The notes under the pieces: model-generated
The model's database searches: none
Seen by the model: the letters and a program-made list of their open reading frames with translations, nothing else
Told to the model about the DNA's origin: nothing
Translations under genes and position numbers: made by a program
Source: Prauserella flavalba
GTDB lineage: Bacteria; Actinomycetota; Actinomycetes; Mycobacteriales; Pseudonocardiaceae
Assembly: GCF_003202235.1 (NCBI RefSeq)
Contig: NZ_MASU01000001.1
Span: 62,001-126,000 of the forward strand
DNA length: 64,000 nt
Direction: 5' to 3'
Part shown: in pieces, positions 1-9,941 of the stretch
How the letters are laid out: every line of letters starts with the position of its first letter
Numbering within the stretch: the first letter of the stretch is position 1

Positions 1-327
1 CCCGCCCAGGCGCGGGCGCTGCTGCGGTCGGCGCTGACGATCTTCGAACGGCTCGGCGCGCGGCCGTGGGCCGAACGCGCCCGCACCGAGCTGCGCGCGA
101 CCGGCGAGAGCCTCGGCGCCAAGGCCCACGCACCCGAGCTGGCCCAACGCCTGACGCCGCAGGAGCTGCGCATCGTCCGGCTGGCGGCCGCGGGACTCAG
201 CAACCGCGACATCGGCGCCCGCCTATACCTCAGCCCGAGGACCGTCGGCTACCACCTTTACAAGGCGTACCCGAAGCTCGGCGTCGCCTCGCGGGTCGAG
301 CTGGCCAAACTCGGCCTGGCGAGCTGA
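1..327 (+). CDS. LuxR-type transcriptional regulator, C-terminal part (cut by window edge)
   Basis: The frame is open from base 1 and ends at TGA, giving about 108 visible residues. The last 65 or so form a GerE/LuxR DNA-binding domain: LTPQELRIVRLAAAGLSNRD, followed by the recognition helix region SPRTVGYHLYKAYPKLGV. The preceding residues (ALLRSALTIFERLGARPWAE) are helical and resemble the end of the TPR-like region of large LuxR-family ATPase regulators (LAL type); that subtype is inferred, because the N-terminus lies outside the window. It is followed after 29 bp by an acidic hypothetical gene on the same strand, with no sign of what it regulates. Confidence 0.85.
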   Translation, partial: PAQARALLRSALTIFERLGARPWAERARTELRATGESLGAKAHAPELAQRLTPQELRIVRLAAAGLSNRDIGARLYLSPRTVGYHLYKAYPKLGVASRVELAKLGLAS

Positions 328-356
328 CGCCGCGCCCGGCGTGCCAAACTGCGCAC

Positions 357-1376
357 GTGGAGTACCAACTCACGGCCGAGCTCACCTCACCGGCAGGCGC
401 CCCTGACCTGGACCCGCTCCAGCAGGTCGGCGTCGTGGCGCTGCTGGACACCAGGCTGAGCCGCCTCGCGAGCATCGAAGGACCCGACGGGGTGGAGATC
501 ACCCCCGTCGAGCATTCCGTGCACGCCCACCTGGGCGGCGCCAACGTGAGCTGGCTGCTCGACGCGCCCGCGCTGGTGTTCGCCGAGGACGCGACCAGGG
601 CCGTGCTGGAGCAGCTGCTCGAGGAGACCGAGCTGCTCGACGGCTGGCAGGTCAAGCACTGCGCGGTGACCGCGACCGACGACCAGCTCGAGAGCGCGCT
701 GGCCGCCGAGGAGGAGCCGGAGGAAGACCCCGAGCCCGAGCCGCTCACCGAGTACGAGCTGGCCGAGCGCAGGGAGCGCCTGCTGGAGGCCGCCGCCTAC
801 GTGCGTGCCTTCGGGCCCGAGGCGTTCGGGCACACCGACGGCGGCGACGTCACCGAGGAGGAGGCGCGTTACGTCGCCGGTGCGATCGCGCACGGCGTCG
901 AGATGCTGATCGACGAGCTGTTCGGTGACATCCAGCTGCTCGAGGACGAGGACACGACGGCGGACGAGGTCGACGCGCTGTGGGCGCTCGACGAGCTGCC
1001 GCAGCAGTACGCCGACCGCTACACCGCGCTGTTCGCCAAGCAGTTCCTCGTCGCCACCGCGATCCTGGGGCACCGGCTGACGCAGGCCGAGTGGACGGCG
1101 CCGCTGTCGATGGCCGAGGCGCTCGCGCTGCACATCGCCAAGTCACGGGCCGAGCTGGAGCTCGACCTTGCCGAGGTGATGGACGAGGACCGGGTCGCCG
1201 AGATCCTCGCGATCTTCGACGACAAGGCCTTCGAGGACGGCGACCACGAGGCCCTTTACGACGGTGGGGGCGCGCCCGACGCCGACGTGATGGCATGGTT
1301 CCGGCCCTACGCCCACCTCACCGACGCACAGGCGCTGCACCCGTACCTCGCGGACGAGGGCCCGTCAGCGAACTGA
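357..1376 (+). CDS. Acidic hypothetical protein, 339 aa
   Basis: I do not recognise this protein. It has no signal peptide or membrane segment and is strongly acidic, with a Glu/Asp-rich linker around residues 112-130 (AAEEEPEEDPEPEP) between an N-terminal part of about 110 residues and a longer helical C-terminal part. The GTG start was chosen because it lies just after the LuxR stop and its downstream composition is uniform; the frame stays open back to base 66, but that part overlaps the regulator. There is no Shine-Dalgarno sequence, so the start may be leaderless. The 3' end overlaps the convergent SPW-repeat gene by 59 bp. Function unknown. Confidence 0.7.
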   Translation: MEYQLTAELTSPAGAPDLDPLQQVGVVALLDTRLSRLASIEGPDGVEITPVEHSVHAHLGGANVSWLLDAPALVFAEDATRAVLEQLLEETELLDGWQVKHCAVTATDDQLESALAAEEEPEEDPEPEPLTEYELAERRERLLEAAAYVRAFGPEAFGHTDGGDVTEEEARYVAGAIAHGVEMLIDELFGDIQLLEDEDTTADEVDALWALDELPQQYADRYTALFAKQFLVATAILGHRLTQAEWTAPLSMAEALALHIAKSRAELELDLAEVMDEDRVAEILAIFDDKAFEDGDHEALYDGGGAPDADVMAWFRPYAHLTDAQALHPYLADEGPSAN

Positions 1377-1788
1377 CGCCCTCCGCGGCGCGTTGCCGGT
1401 AGGTCATGGTCGCGCTGGTGAGGCCGAGTGCGACCAGCGCGACGCCCATGACCAGGTCGTTCACCCTGCCGGGATCCTGGGCCGGGTGGTCGAGCACGAA
1501 GGCGGCGACGATGAGCCACGCGCCGAGCGCGGCGCCGGCGAGGCTGAGCCCCGGCAGGTCTCTCGGCGCGATGACGCGGATGAGCGCGAGGGTGCCCGCG
1601 ATGAGCGCCACCACGACGTCGTTCGTGTCGACCACGGAGGCGCCAGAAGAGCCGTAGTGCAGCGCGAACGGCGCGAAGCCCAGCCACACCGTGCAGAGGA
1701 ACATGATCGAACTCGGCAGGCTCGGGGTCAGCCTGCCCTCGGTCTCAGGTCCGGTCCAGAAGTGGTTCGCTCGCGCTGTCGTCGGCAC
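1318..1788 (-). CDS. SPW-repeat family membrane protein
   Basis: A 156 aa integral membrane protein with about four hydrophobic segments in two similar halves. Each half ends in the pattern typical of SPW repeats: NDVVVALIAGTLAL in the first and NDLVMGVALVALGL in the second. The GTG start at 1788 has an AGGAG sequence 7 nt upstream. The family is common in actinomycetes and its biochemical role is unknown. It is convergent with, and overlaps, the acidic hypothetical gene. The 280 bp between it and the divergent protease gene hold the promoters of both; I see no clear operator there. Confidence 0.75.
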   Translation of the reverse strand: MPTTARANHFWTGPETEGRLTPSLPSSIMFLCTVWLGFAPFALHYGSSGASVVDTNDVVVALIAGTLALIRVIAPRDLPGLSLAGAALGAWLIVAAFVLDHPAQDPGRVNDLVMGVALVALGLTSATMTYRQRAAEGVSSLTGPRPRGTGAAPVRR

Positions 1789-2068
1789 TGGTCCGCTCCT
1801 CTCCCTGGTCGGCGTGGATCACGCTCCCGGGTGCGCCCGGCCCCCTGATCGCGGGGCCGATCCATACGTTCTTTTGACGCGAGAAGCCGCTCACTCCCGC
1901 CTTTTGTCGTACGCCCGCAGGGTGATTTGCCGCTATTGATCGTGAATCCATAACCGAACGCGCGCGCGTTTTCAAGACTGTCCAGCACGTTCGCAGCGGC
2001 TTAGCGTTCGTGCCTATCACCGTCAACCCTGCTCGGTGATTTTCACACTATCGAGAGAGATCGAAAAC

Positions 2069-2962
2069 ATGAGAAGACCTCTCGTTCGTTCCCTGATCGC
2101 GAGCCTTGCCCTGGCGGGCGGATCCGTGGCACTCGCCGGTCCCGCCGTGGCGAGCCCCGCCGTGACCGTGGTCGAGCAAGCCGCGGCGACCACGGAAGCC
2201 GCCGAGAATCGGATCGAGGCCTACTGGACGACGGAGCGGATGGAGTCGGCGATTCCCGCCGACGTCAGCCTCGCCGCCGACAAGGCCAGGGTGCCGGCGA
2301 AAAAGGTGAGGGCCGCCGCCGTACCCGAAAATCCGCAGCCAAGGCTGGGCAAGGTGTTCTTCACGCTCGGCGGCTCCAACTACGTCTGCTCGGGCACCGC
2401 GACGAGCAGCTCCAACGGTGACGTCGTCACCACCGCGGGCCACTGCCTCAACGAAGGCCCCGGCGCGTTCGCCACCAACTTCGCGTTCGTGCCGGCCTAC
2501 GACCACGGCTCGCGGCCGTACGGCACCTGGACCGCGGAGCGGCTCTACACCACGTCGGCGTGGGCCAACTCGGGCGACTTCGACTACGACGTCGGGTTCG
2601 CCGTGATGAACGAGAACGCGAGCGGGCAGAGCCTCACGCAGGTCGTCGGCTCCTACCCGATCGCGTTCAACCTCGCGCGCGGGCTGACCTACACCTCCTA
2701 CGGCTACCCGGCCGGTCCGCCGTTCGACGGCGAGTCGCTGTACTCGTGCTCGGGCACCGCACGGCAGGACACCGTCGGCGGGTCGCAGGACCAGGGCCTG
2801 ACGTGTGACATGACCGGCGGCTCGTCGGGCGGCGGCTGGCTCACCAGCGGCAGGATCAACTCGGTGAACAGCTTCAAGTACACCTTCGACCCGTCGACCA
2901 TGTACGGCCCCTACTTCGACTCCACCATCCAATCCGTCTACAACTCCGCCTCAGCCGCCTAG
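2069..2962 (+). CDS. Secreted trypsin-like serine protease
   Basis: A 297 aa exported protein. Residues 1-28 form a signal peptide (MRRPLVRSLIASLALAGGS) ending near AVASPA, followed by a propeptide of about 60 residues. The S1-fold catalytic triad is visible: His125 in TTAGHC, Asp174 in YDVGFAVM and Ser253 in TGGSSGGGWL. Four cysteines can form two disulfides as in chymotrypsin-fold enzymes. ATG 2069 is chosen over an in-frame upstream ATT because GAGAGAGA lies 8 nt before it and the signal peptide starts exactly there. A perfect 49 bp palindrome 7 bp after the stop probably ends transcription. The substrate is unknown. Confidence 0.9.
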   Translation: MRRPLVRSLIASLALAGGSVALAGPAVASPAVTVVEQAAATTEAAENRIEAYWTTERMESAIPADVSLAADKARVPAKKVRAAAVPENPQPRLGKVFFTLGGSNYVCSGTATSSSNGDVVTTAGHCLNEGPGAFATNFAFVPAYDHGSRPYGTWTAERLYTTSAWANSGDFDYDVGFAVMNENASGQSLTQVVGSYPIAFNLARGLTYTSYGYPAGPPFDGESLYSCSGTARQDTVGGSQDQGLTCDMTGGSSGGGWLTSGRINSVNSFKYTFDPSTMYGPYFDSTIQSVYNSASAA

Positions 2963-2969
2963 TGACGCT

Positions 2970-3018
2970 CCCCAAGGCCACCTTTGTTGCGTTGAACGCA
3001 ACAAAGGTGGCCTTGGGG
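2970..3018. repeat. 49 bp palindrome, type A copy 1
   Basis: Perfect inverted repeat: 24 nt arms (CCCCAAGGCCACCTTTGTTG plus CGTT, and its complement) around a single G. It lies 7 bp after the protease stop and is followed by a T5 run at 3023-3027, so it could terminate transcription. The same sequence recurs at 32972-33020 and 41084-41136. Confidence 0.95.
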
Positions 3019-3094
3019 GCCGTTTTTCAGCCGCGCAATACGGGCGTAACCGGCAAAACGTAGCCTGCGCTTGCCGTTACGGAAGGGGTCACCG

Positions 3095-3358
3095 ATGCCG
3101 GTACGTCGCAGGCTGTTCGCGTTGTTGCTCGCGGCGGCGCTGTCCGCCACACTGCTCACCTCGCCCGCGCAGGCGACAGGCAGGCCGAGGGTCGACGTCG
3201 TCGGGCTCGGCGTCGCCGAGGCGCGGGCACTCCTGGAGTCGCGCAGGGTCACCTCCGTCGAGCTCGTGCGCGAGTACCTGAGGCGGATCGACGCTTACGA
3301 GAACGCCTACGCCGGCCAGCCCGAGCACCCCGCCCTTGGGTTAGCCCCTCTGCAGTGA
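3095..3358 (+). pseudogene. Amidase-family gene remnant (N-terminus only)
   Basis: ATG 3095 with GGAAGGGG 6 nt upstream starts an 87-codon frame. A signal peptide (MPVRRRLFALLLAAALSATL) is followed by EARALLESRRVTSVELVREY and LRRIDAYENAYAGQP, the usual N-terminal helices of amidase-signature enzymes (normally about 500 aa). The Ser-cisSer-Lys catalytic core is missing. The stop TGA at 3356-3358 lies inside the palindromic repeat that begins at 3352. The gene therefore appears to have lost over 80 percent of its length, with the break at or just before the repeat. Identification as an amidase rests on the short N-terminal pattern only. Confidence 0.6.
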
Positions 3359-3404
3359 AGGCCACCATCACTGCGTTCAACGCAGTGATGGTGGCCTTCA
3401 CTGC
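3352..3404. repeat. 53 bp palindrome, type B copy 1
   Basis: Perfect inverted repeat with 26 nt arms beginning GCAGTGAAGGCCACCATCAC, around a single C. It sits exactly between two gene remnants, an amidase N-terminus and a kinase-like C-terminus, and supplies the TGA that ends the first. It shares the AAGGCCACC / GGTGGCCTT core with the type A palindromes. Confidence 0.95.
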
Positions 3405-3600
3405 GGTTGGGGTTGCGTACCGGACCTGGGTGCGGCTGTTCGAGCGGCACCGCTACTACTCGTGGATCGTCGACCGCTTCCACCTGTCGGCGCGGGTCTT
3501 GCAGGCCCGCGCCGTTCGCGAGGTCGACTTCGGCTGGCTGGAGGAGCGCCTCGGGCCGCTCGGTTTCGCCGTGGTGCTGTGCACGCGCACGACCTCTTGA
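3405..3600 (+). pseudogene. P-loop kinase-like gene remnant (C-terminus only)
   Basis: An open frame runs out of the palindrome and encodes about 60 recognisable residues (TWVRLFERHRYYSWIVDRFH, then DFGWLEERLGPLGF and VVLCTRTTS) before TGA. The DRFHLS and WLEERL...GF..VLCTR pattern resembles the second half of thymidylate-kinase-like nucleotide kinases, whose DR motif follows the P-loop. There is no start codon, no P-loop and no RBS. It is unrelated to the amidase remnant on the other side of the repeat, so two different genes have been fused by deletion or rearrangement at the palindrome. The family assignment is tentative. Confidence 0.45.
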
Positions 3601-3620
3601 AAGCGACCGACTGAAAGTTT

Positions 3621-3646
3621 CTGCAAGTTCTTGCAAGAACCTGCAA
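3621..3646 (+). promoter_or_regulatory. Probable LacI-family operator of the maltose operon
   Basis: A perfect 14 bp palindrome GTTCTTGCAAGAAC (3627-3640) is flanked on both sides by CTGCAA, giving three TGCAA repeats 10-11 bp apart. It lies 54-73 bp upstream of the lipoprotein gene. The CTTGCAAG core matches what I recall of MalR sites in Streptomyces. The LacI gene at the end of the operon is the obvious candidate regulator. Confidence 0.7.
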
Positions 3647-3693
3647 CTCCTCGCTAACGTTCCGGGCATCCCCCGGTCTCAACGAGGAGAGCC

Positions 3694-5043
3694 ATGAACA
3701 GAGCACTCCGTCGCACCTGGTCGACGCGGCAGAACAGACGAGCCCATCGCCGCTTCACGGCACTGACCGCGGTCGCCGCCGTCTCGCTCACGCTCGCCGC
3801 GTGCGGCGGCGACGGCGGCTCCGACCAGGCTGACGCGGCCAGGCAGGCCGCCGAGGACCCACAGTCCGTGACCGGCACCGTCACGTGGTGGGACACCTCC
3901 GACGCCACCAACGAGGCGCCCGCGTTCAGGGAACTGGTCGAACGCTTCGAGCAGAAGTACCCGAACATCGACGTCGACTACGTCAACGTGCCCTTCGACG
4001 GCGCCGACGACAAGTTCAAGACCGCCGCGCAGGCGGGCGACGGCGCACCCGACGTGATGCGCGCCGACGTCGGCTGGACCCCCACCTTCGCCGCCCTCGG
4101 CTACCTCCAGCCCCTCGACGGCACGCCCGCGCTCAAGGGCTCCGACGACTACCTGTCCACGCCGATGCGGAGCAACACCTACGAGGGCAAGACCTACGGC
4201 GTCCCCGAGGTCACCGACACCCTCGGCCTGCTCTACAACAAGGAGCACTTCGCGAGGGCCGGGATCACCGAACCGCCGAAGACGTGGGACGACCTGCGCA
4301 CCGCGGCGCGCAAGCTGGAGCAGGCCATTCCCGGCACGACGGGCGTGTTCCTCAACGCCGACGCCTACTTCCTGCTGCCGTTCATCTACGGGCAGGGCGG
4401 CGACGTCGTCGACATGCAGAGCCAGCAGATCAGCATCGACAGCCCCGAGGTGACGGCCGCCGTCGAGACCGTGCGGGACCTCACGGCGGAGGGCACCGGG
4501 GCCACCGACACGAGCGCCAACAAGTACACGAACATGCTGAACGGCTTCAAGGGGGGCACCACCAGCATGATGATCAACGGCCCGTGGGCGGTGTCGGACG
4601 TCCTCACCGGCAAGGCATTCGCCGACCCGGAGAACCTCGGCGTGGCAACGGTTCCCGCCGGGCCGAAGGGGCAGGCGGGCCCGGTCGGCGGGCACAACCT
4701 CGTGGTGTACGCGGGCTCGCCGGACCTCGCGGCGTCCTACCTCTTCGTCGAGTTCCTCAACTCCGCCGAAAGCCAGGCGTACGCAGCGGCGCGGAACAAC
4801 ACGATGCCGACGCGCAGGTCCGTGTACGAGCGGCCGGAGATCGCGGACAACCCCGTGATCTCGGCGTTCCAGGAGCCGCTCGAAGGCGCGGCTCCCCGCC
4901 CGCCCGCGCCGGGCGCCGGTGACCTCTACGACATCGTCACCCCGTACTACGAACAGATCCTCGGCGGCCAGGTGTCCATTGCGGACGGATTGCGGCAGGC
5001 GCAGCAGAAGGCGAAGGGCGCCGTGCCGGGCTTCGAGTCATGA
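3694..5043 (+). CDS. malE: Sugar ABC transporter substrate-binding lipoprotein (MalE-like)
   Basis: 449 aa. The N-terminal twin-basic signal region (RRAHRRFTALTAVAAVSLTL) ends in a lipobox, LAAC, with the lipidated Cys near residue 37. The mature part has the family 1 solute-binding fold: TVTWWDTSDATNEAPAFREL, DVMRADVGWTPTFAALGYL and MINGPWAVSDV are typical of maltose/trehalose binders. AACGAGGAG lies 5 nt before ATG. It heads an operon with two permeases and a GH13 alpha-glucosidase, which points to import of maltose or malto-oligosaccharides. No ATPase is encoded here; such systems in actinomycetes usually borrow a shared MsiK-type ATPase. The substrate is inferred from neighbours. Confidence 0.85.
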   Translation: MNRALRRTWSTRQNRRAHRRFTALTAVAAVSLTLAACGGDGGSDQADAARQAAEDPQSVTGTVTWWDTSDATNEAPAFRELVERFEQKYPNIDVDYVNVPFDGADDKFKTAAQAGDGAPDVMRADVGWTPTFAALGYLQPLDGTPALKGSDDYLSTPMRSNTYEGKTYGVPEVTDTLGLLYNKEHFARAGITEPPKTWDDLRTAARKLEQAIPGTTGVFLNADAYFLLPFIYGQGGDVVDMQSQQISIDSPEVTAAVETVRDLTAEGTGATDTSANKYTNMLNGFKGGTTSMMINGPWAVSDVLTGKAFADPENLGVATVPAGPKGQAGPVGGHNLVVYAGSPDLAASYLFVEFLNSAESQAYAAARNNTMPTRRSVYERPEIADNPVISAFQEPLEGAAPRPPAPGAGDLYDIVTPYYEQILGGQVSIADGLRQAQQKAKGAVPGFES

Positions 5044-6029
5044 CCACCACGACCCTGCCCGCCCCCGCCGAGGCTCCCGCGCCGGTGCCGCCCCGGCGGC
5101 GGGTCCGCGGTCTCCTCACCAGGCACTGGTACGCGTGGGCCATGATCGCGCCGGTGGTGCTGGTGCTGGCGGTGCTCGTGCTCTACCCGCTGGCCCACGG
5201 CGTGTACCTCTCGCTCACCGACGCGACGGAGATGAACAGCGGCCGCACGATCGGCGTCAACGAGATTCCGGCGACCTACGAGTTCATCGGTCTGGAGAAC
5301 TACTTCTCCGTGCTTTCGGGCGCCGACGGCGCGTTCTACCCGAGGCTACTGTGGACAGTCCAGTGGACGGTCATCTGCGTCGCGCTGCACTTCACGATCG
5401 GCCTCGCGCTCGCGCTGCTGCTCAACCGGGCGCTGCGGATGCGCACGCTGTACCGGATGCTGCTGATCCTGCCGTGGGCGGTGCCGCCGTTCGTCGCCGC
5501 GTTCGGCTGGCGGCTCATCCTCAACGACGAGGGCGGTCTGCTCAACGCCGTGCTGAACGTGGTCGGCATCCCCGGCGTCGACTGGCTCGGGCAGCCGCTC
5601 GCCGCCAAGGTGTCGGTGATCATGGTCAACGTCTGGCTCGGCGTGCCGTTCATGATGGTGGCCCTGCTCGGCGGGCTGCAGACGGTGCCGAAGGAGCTGT
5701 ACGAGGCGGCCGAGGTGGACGGCGCGTCGCCGTGGCAGCGGTTCCGCGCCGTGACGCTGCCCGGGCTGCGCCCGGTGTCGGGCACGGTGATCCTGCTCGG
5801 CACGATCTGGACGTTCAACCAGTTCCCCGTCATCGCCCTGCTCACCGGCGGCGGGCCGGGCGGCGCGACGAACATCCTCGTCACCGAGGCCTACGAACGG
5901 GCGTTCCAGGGTATTCGCGACTACGCGGGCGCCGCGACGTACGGCGCGATCATCGCGTCGATGCTCGTGGTGTTCGCGTTCTCCTACCGCCGCTGGCTGC
6001 AGCGGCAGGCGAGCGAGGTGCTGGGATGA
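5040..6029 (+). CDS. malF: Sugar ABC transporter permease (MalF-like)
   Basis: 329 aa with six predicted membrane spans, the first near residues 33-56 (MIAPVVLVLAVLVLYPL). The EAA loop that docks the ATPase reads ELYEAAEVDGASPWQRFRAV, with the Gly spacing usual for carbohydrate permeases. ATG overlaps the stop of the binding-protein gene by 4 bp (ATGA), so translation is probably coupled. It pairs with the next permease to form the membrane channel of the importer. Confidence 0.88.
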   Translation: MTTTTLPAPAEAPAPVPPRRRVRGLLTRHWYAWAMIAPVVLVLAVLVLYPLAHGVYLSLTDATEMNSGRTIGVNEIPATYEFIGLENYFSVLSGADGAFYPRLLWTVQWTVICVALHFTIGLALALLLNRALRMRTLYRMLLILPWAVPPFVAAFGWRLILNDEGGLLNAVLNVVGIPGVDWLGQPLAAKVSVIMVNVWLGVPFMMVALLGGLQTVPKELYEAAEVDGASPWQRFRAVTLPGLRPVSGTVILLGTIWTFNQFPVIALLTGGGPGGATNILVTEAYERAFQGIRDYAGAATYGAIIASMLVVFAFSYRRWLQRQASEVLG

Positions 6030-6862
6030 GGGCGCGCGACGAACGGAGCAGGCTGGCCTCGACGGGCCTGCACACCGCGCTCGTCGGCGCGAGCGTGATC
6101 GCCGTCTTCCCCGTCGCGTGGGTGCTGCTGACCTCGCTCAAGACCGACCGCGACACGTGGGCGCGGCCGGGAGAGCTCGGCACGCTCGGCCTCGGCAACT
6201 ACGGACAGGTGCTCGGCGACACGCAGTTCCTCACGTGGTTCGGCAACTCGCTGCTCATCGCGACGGGCACCACCCTCATCGGCGTGCTCATCTCGGCGAC
6301 CGCGGGCTATGCGGCGTCACGCATGCGGTTCCCCGGCCAGCGCCCGCTGATGTGGCTGTTCCTCGTCACGCAGATGTTCCCGGCCGCCGTGCTGATCGTG
6401 CCGCTCTACAACGTGCTGTCGGACCTCGGCCTGCTCAACTCCTACGCGGGGCTGATCCTCGCGCAGTGCACGATCGCGGTGCCGTACTGCGCGTGGATGC
6501 TCAAGGGCTACTTCGACACGATCCCGGTGTCGATCGACGAGGCGGGCCGCATCGACGGCCTCACCCCGTTCGGCACGTTCTGGCGGCTGATCGTGCCGCT
6601 CGCGCGGCCAGGCATCTCGGTGACGGTGTTCTACGCGTTCATCACGGCGTGGGGCGAGGTCGCGTTCGCGAGTGTGTTCATGCAGAGCGAGGACCGCTAC
6701 CCGTTGCCGGTCGGCATGGCCACGTTCGTCAGTGACTTCAAGGCGGAGTGGGGACTGCTCACCGCGGGCTCGGTGCTGGTGATGGTGCCCGCCGCGGTGG
6801 TGTTCTTCCTCGTCCAGCGCCATCTCGTCGCCGGTCTGACGGCCGGCGGAGTCAAGAGCTAA
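6026..6862 (+). CDS. malG: Sugar ABC transporter permease (MalG-like)
   Basis: 278 aa with six spans; the first (LHTALVGASVIAVFPVAWVL) starts near residue 12. The EAA loop SIDEAGRIDGLTPFGTFWRL is intact, and the ending LVAGLTAGGVKS is a classic MalG C-terminus (the AGGVKG type). ATG overlaps the previous stop by 4 bp. The frame stays open far upstream but that part is antisense-like shadow; the ATGA junction fixes the start. Partner of the preceding permease. Confidence 0.88.
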   Translation: MRARDERSRLASTGLHTALVGASVIAVFPVAWVLLTSLKTDRDTWARPGELGTLGLGNYGQVLGDTQFLTWFGNSLLIATGTTLIGVLISATAGYAASRMRFPGQRPLMWLFLVTQMFPAAVLIVPLYNVLSDLGLLNSYAGLILAQCTIAVPYCAWMLKGYFDTIPVSIDEAGRIDGLTPFGTFWRLIVPLARPGISVTVFYAFITAWGEVAFASVFMQSEDRYPLPVGMATFVSDFKAEWGLLTAGSVLVMVPAAVVFFLVQRHLVAGLTAGGVKS

Positions 6863-6879
6863 CCGGAGAAAGGATCCTC

Positions 6880-8446
<1,567 letters not shown>

Positions 8447-8457
<11 letters not shown>

Positions 8458-9511
8458 AGGTCTCGACGCCGTGCGGCACGCGGACATCGCCGAGCTGGCC
8501 AAGGTGAGCGAGGCGACGGTGAGCCGCGTGCTCAACGGCAAGCCGGGTGTCGCCGCGGCGACCCGGCAGGCCGTGCTGACCGCGATGGACCAGCTCGGCT
8601 ACGAGCGGCCGTCGCGCTCGCGGCAGCGCAGCGCCGGGCTCATCGGCCTGATCATCCCCGAGCTGGACAACCCGATCTTCCCGGCGTTCGCGCAGGTCAT
8701 CGACCGGACGCTGGCGATGCGCGGGTACACGTCGGTGCTGTGCACGCAGACCCCCGGCGGGGCCACCGAGGACGAGTTCATCGAGACGCTCACCGAGCGG
8801 GGCGTCGCCGGGATCGTGTTCGTCTCGGGCCTGCACGCCGACACCACCGCGCGGCACGACCGCTACACCCGGCTGATCGAAAGCGGGCTGCCCGTGGTGT
8901 TCCTCAACGGGCACGCGCCGGGCGTGCGGGCGCCCTTCTTCTCCGACGACGACGGCACGGCGGTTCACCTGGCGATCACGCACCTGCGGGAGCTGGGGCA
9001 CGAGCGGATCGGGCTCGCGGTGGGGCCGCAGCGGTTCGTGCCGGCGCAGCGCAAGGCCGCGGAGTTCCGGCGGCTCATGGCACCGGTGCTCGGCAGCCCC
9101 GACGACGCCGACAAGCTCATCGTGCACTCGCTGTTCTCCGTGGAGGGCGGGCATTCGGCGGCGTGGTTCCTGCTCGAACAGGGCTGCACCGCGGTGGTGT
9201 GCGGGAGCGACCTGATGGCGCTCGGCGCGATCAGGGTCGCGAGGAAGCGCGGGCTGGTGGTGCCGAGGGACTTCTCGGTGGTCGGCTACGACGACTCGCC
9301 GCTGATCGCGTTCACCGACCCGCCGCTCACCACGATCCAGCAGCAGGTGCCCGCGATGGCGACGGCGGCCGTGCGCACGCTGCTCGACGAGATCGCGGGC
9401 GCCGAGGTGCCCACCGGTGAGTACCTGTTCCAGCCGGAGCTGATCGTGCGCGGGTCGACGGCGGCGTGTGCGAGCACGGCGCCACCGAGTGTCACAGGCG
9501 ACGCGGGATGA
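8447..9511 (+). CDS. LacI-family transcriptional repressor of the maltose operon
   Basis: 354 aa. The N-terminal LacI helix-turn-helix reads DIAELAKVSEATVSRVLNGK with the hinge helix after it. The periplasmic-binding-like effector domain (GLIIPELDNPIFPAFAQVI to SVVGYDDSPLIAFTDPPLTT) follows. ATG has GGAGAAGAAG just upstream and overlaps the alpha-glucosidase stop. The regulator is the last gene of the operon it presumably controls, so derepression would raise its own level. In the Streptomyces mal systems I recall, malR is instead divergent and upstream. Effector probably maltose or a derivative (inferred). Confidence 0.88.
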
Positions 9512-9941
9512 CGAACCACACCACGGTGAACAGCACGCCGACGAGCACCCCGAACACCGCCATGAGCACCGGACCGTAGATCACCTTCGCGATCAGCGCG
9601 ACCGTGAGGGTCACCGCGATCGACAGGCAGATCAGGCCCGCGATCACCATCCGGTTGCCGACGCGCAGGATCTCGCTGCGCCTGCCCTCGCGGAACAGCA
9701 TCCGGTGCCAGGCCGCGGGGGCCGTGAGCAGCGCCGTGGCGGCCACGGTGAACAGCACGGTGACGAGGTGGACGGCCTTCTCGAACCCGCTCGCGTCGCG
9801 GAACGGCCCGGTGAACGCCACCGCGAGCAGGAAGCCGAAGAGGATCTGCACGCCCGCCTGCGCCACGCGCAGCTCGCCAAGCAGCTCGTTGACGTTGCGC
9901 GCGAGCTGCTGGTGCCGGGGCTCGTTCTCGGTGGCACTCAT
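9492..9941 (-). CDS. DUF6328 family membrane protein
   Basis: 149 aa with four hydrophobic helices and the pattern NVNELLGELRVAQAGVQILF at the N-terminus, which I recognise as the DUF6328 family. Function unknown. The start (ATG 9941) overlaps the EamA gene stop by 4 bp, so the two are translationally coupled. The 3' end overlaps the convergent LacI gene by 20 bp. Confidence 0.75.
   Translation of the reverse strand: MSATENEPRHQQLARNVNELLGELRVAQAGVQILFGFLLAVAFTGPFRDASGFEKAVHLVTVLFTVAATALLTAPAAWHRMLFREGRRSEILRVGNRMVIAGLICLSIAVTLTVALIAKVIYGPVLMAVFGVLVGVLFTVVWFVIPRRL

Noticed and set aside
2048-2932. Long antisense frames opposite the protease, binding-protein and purine genes
   Set aside because: They have no domains or RBS and mirror third-position GC bias of the sense gene.
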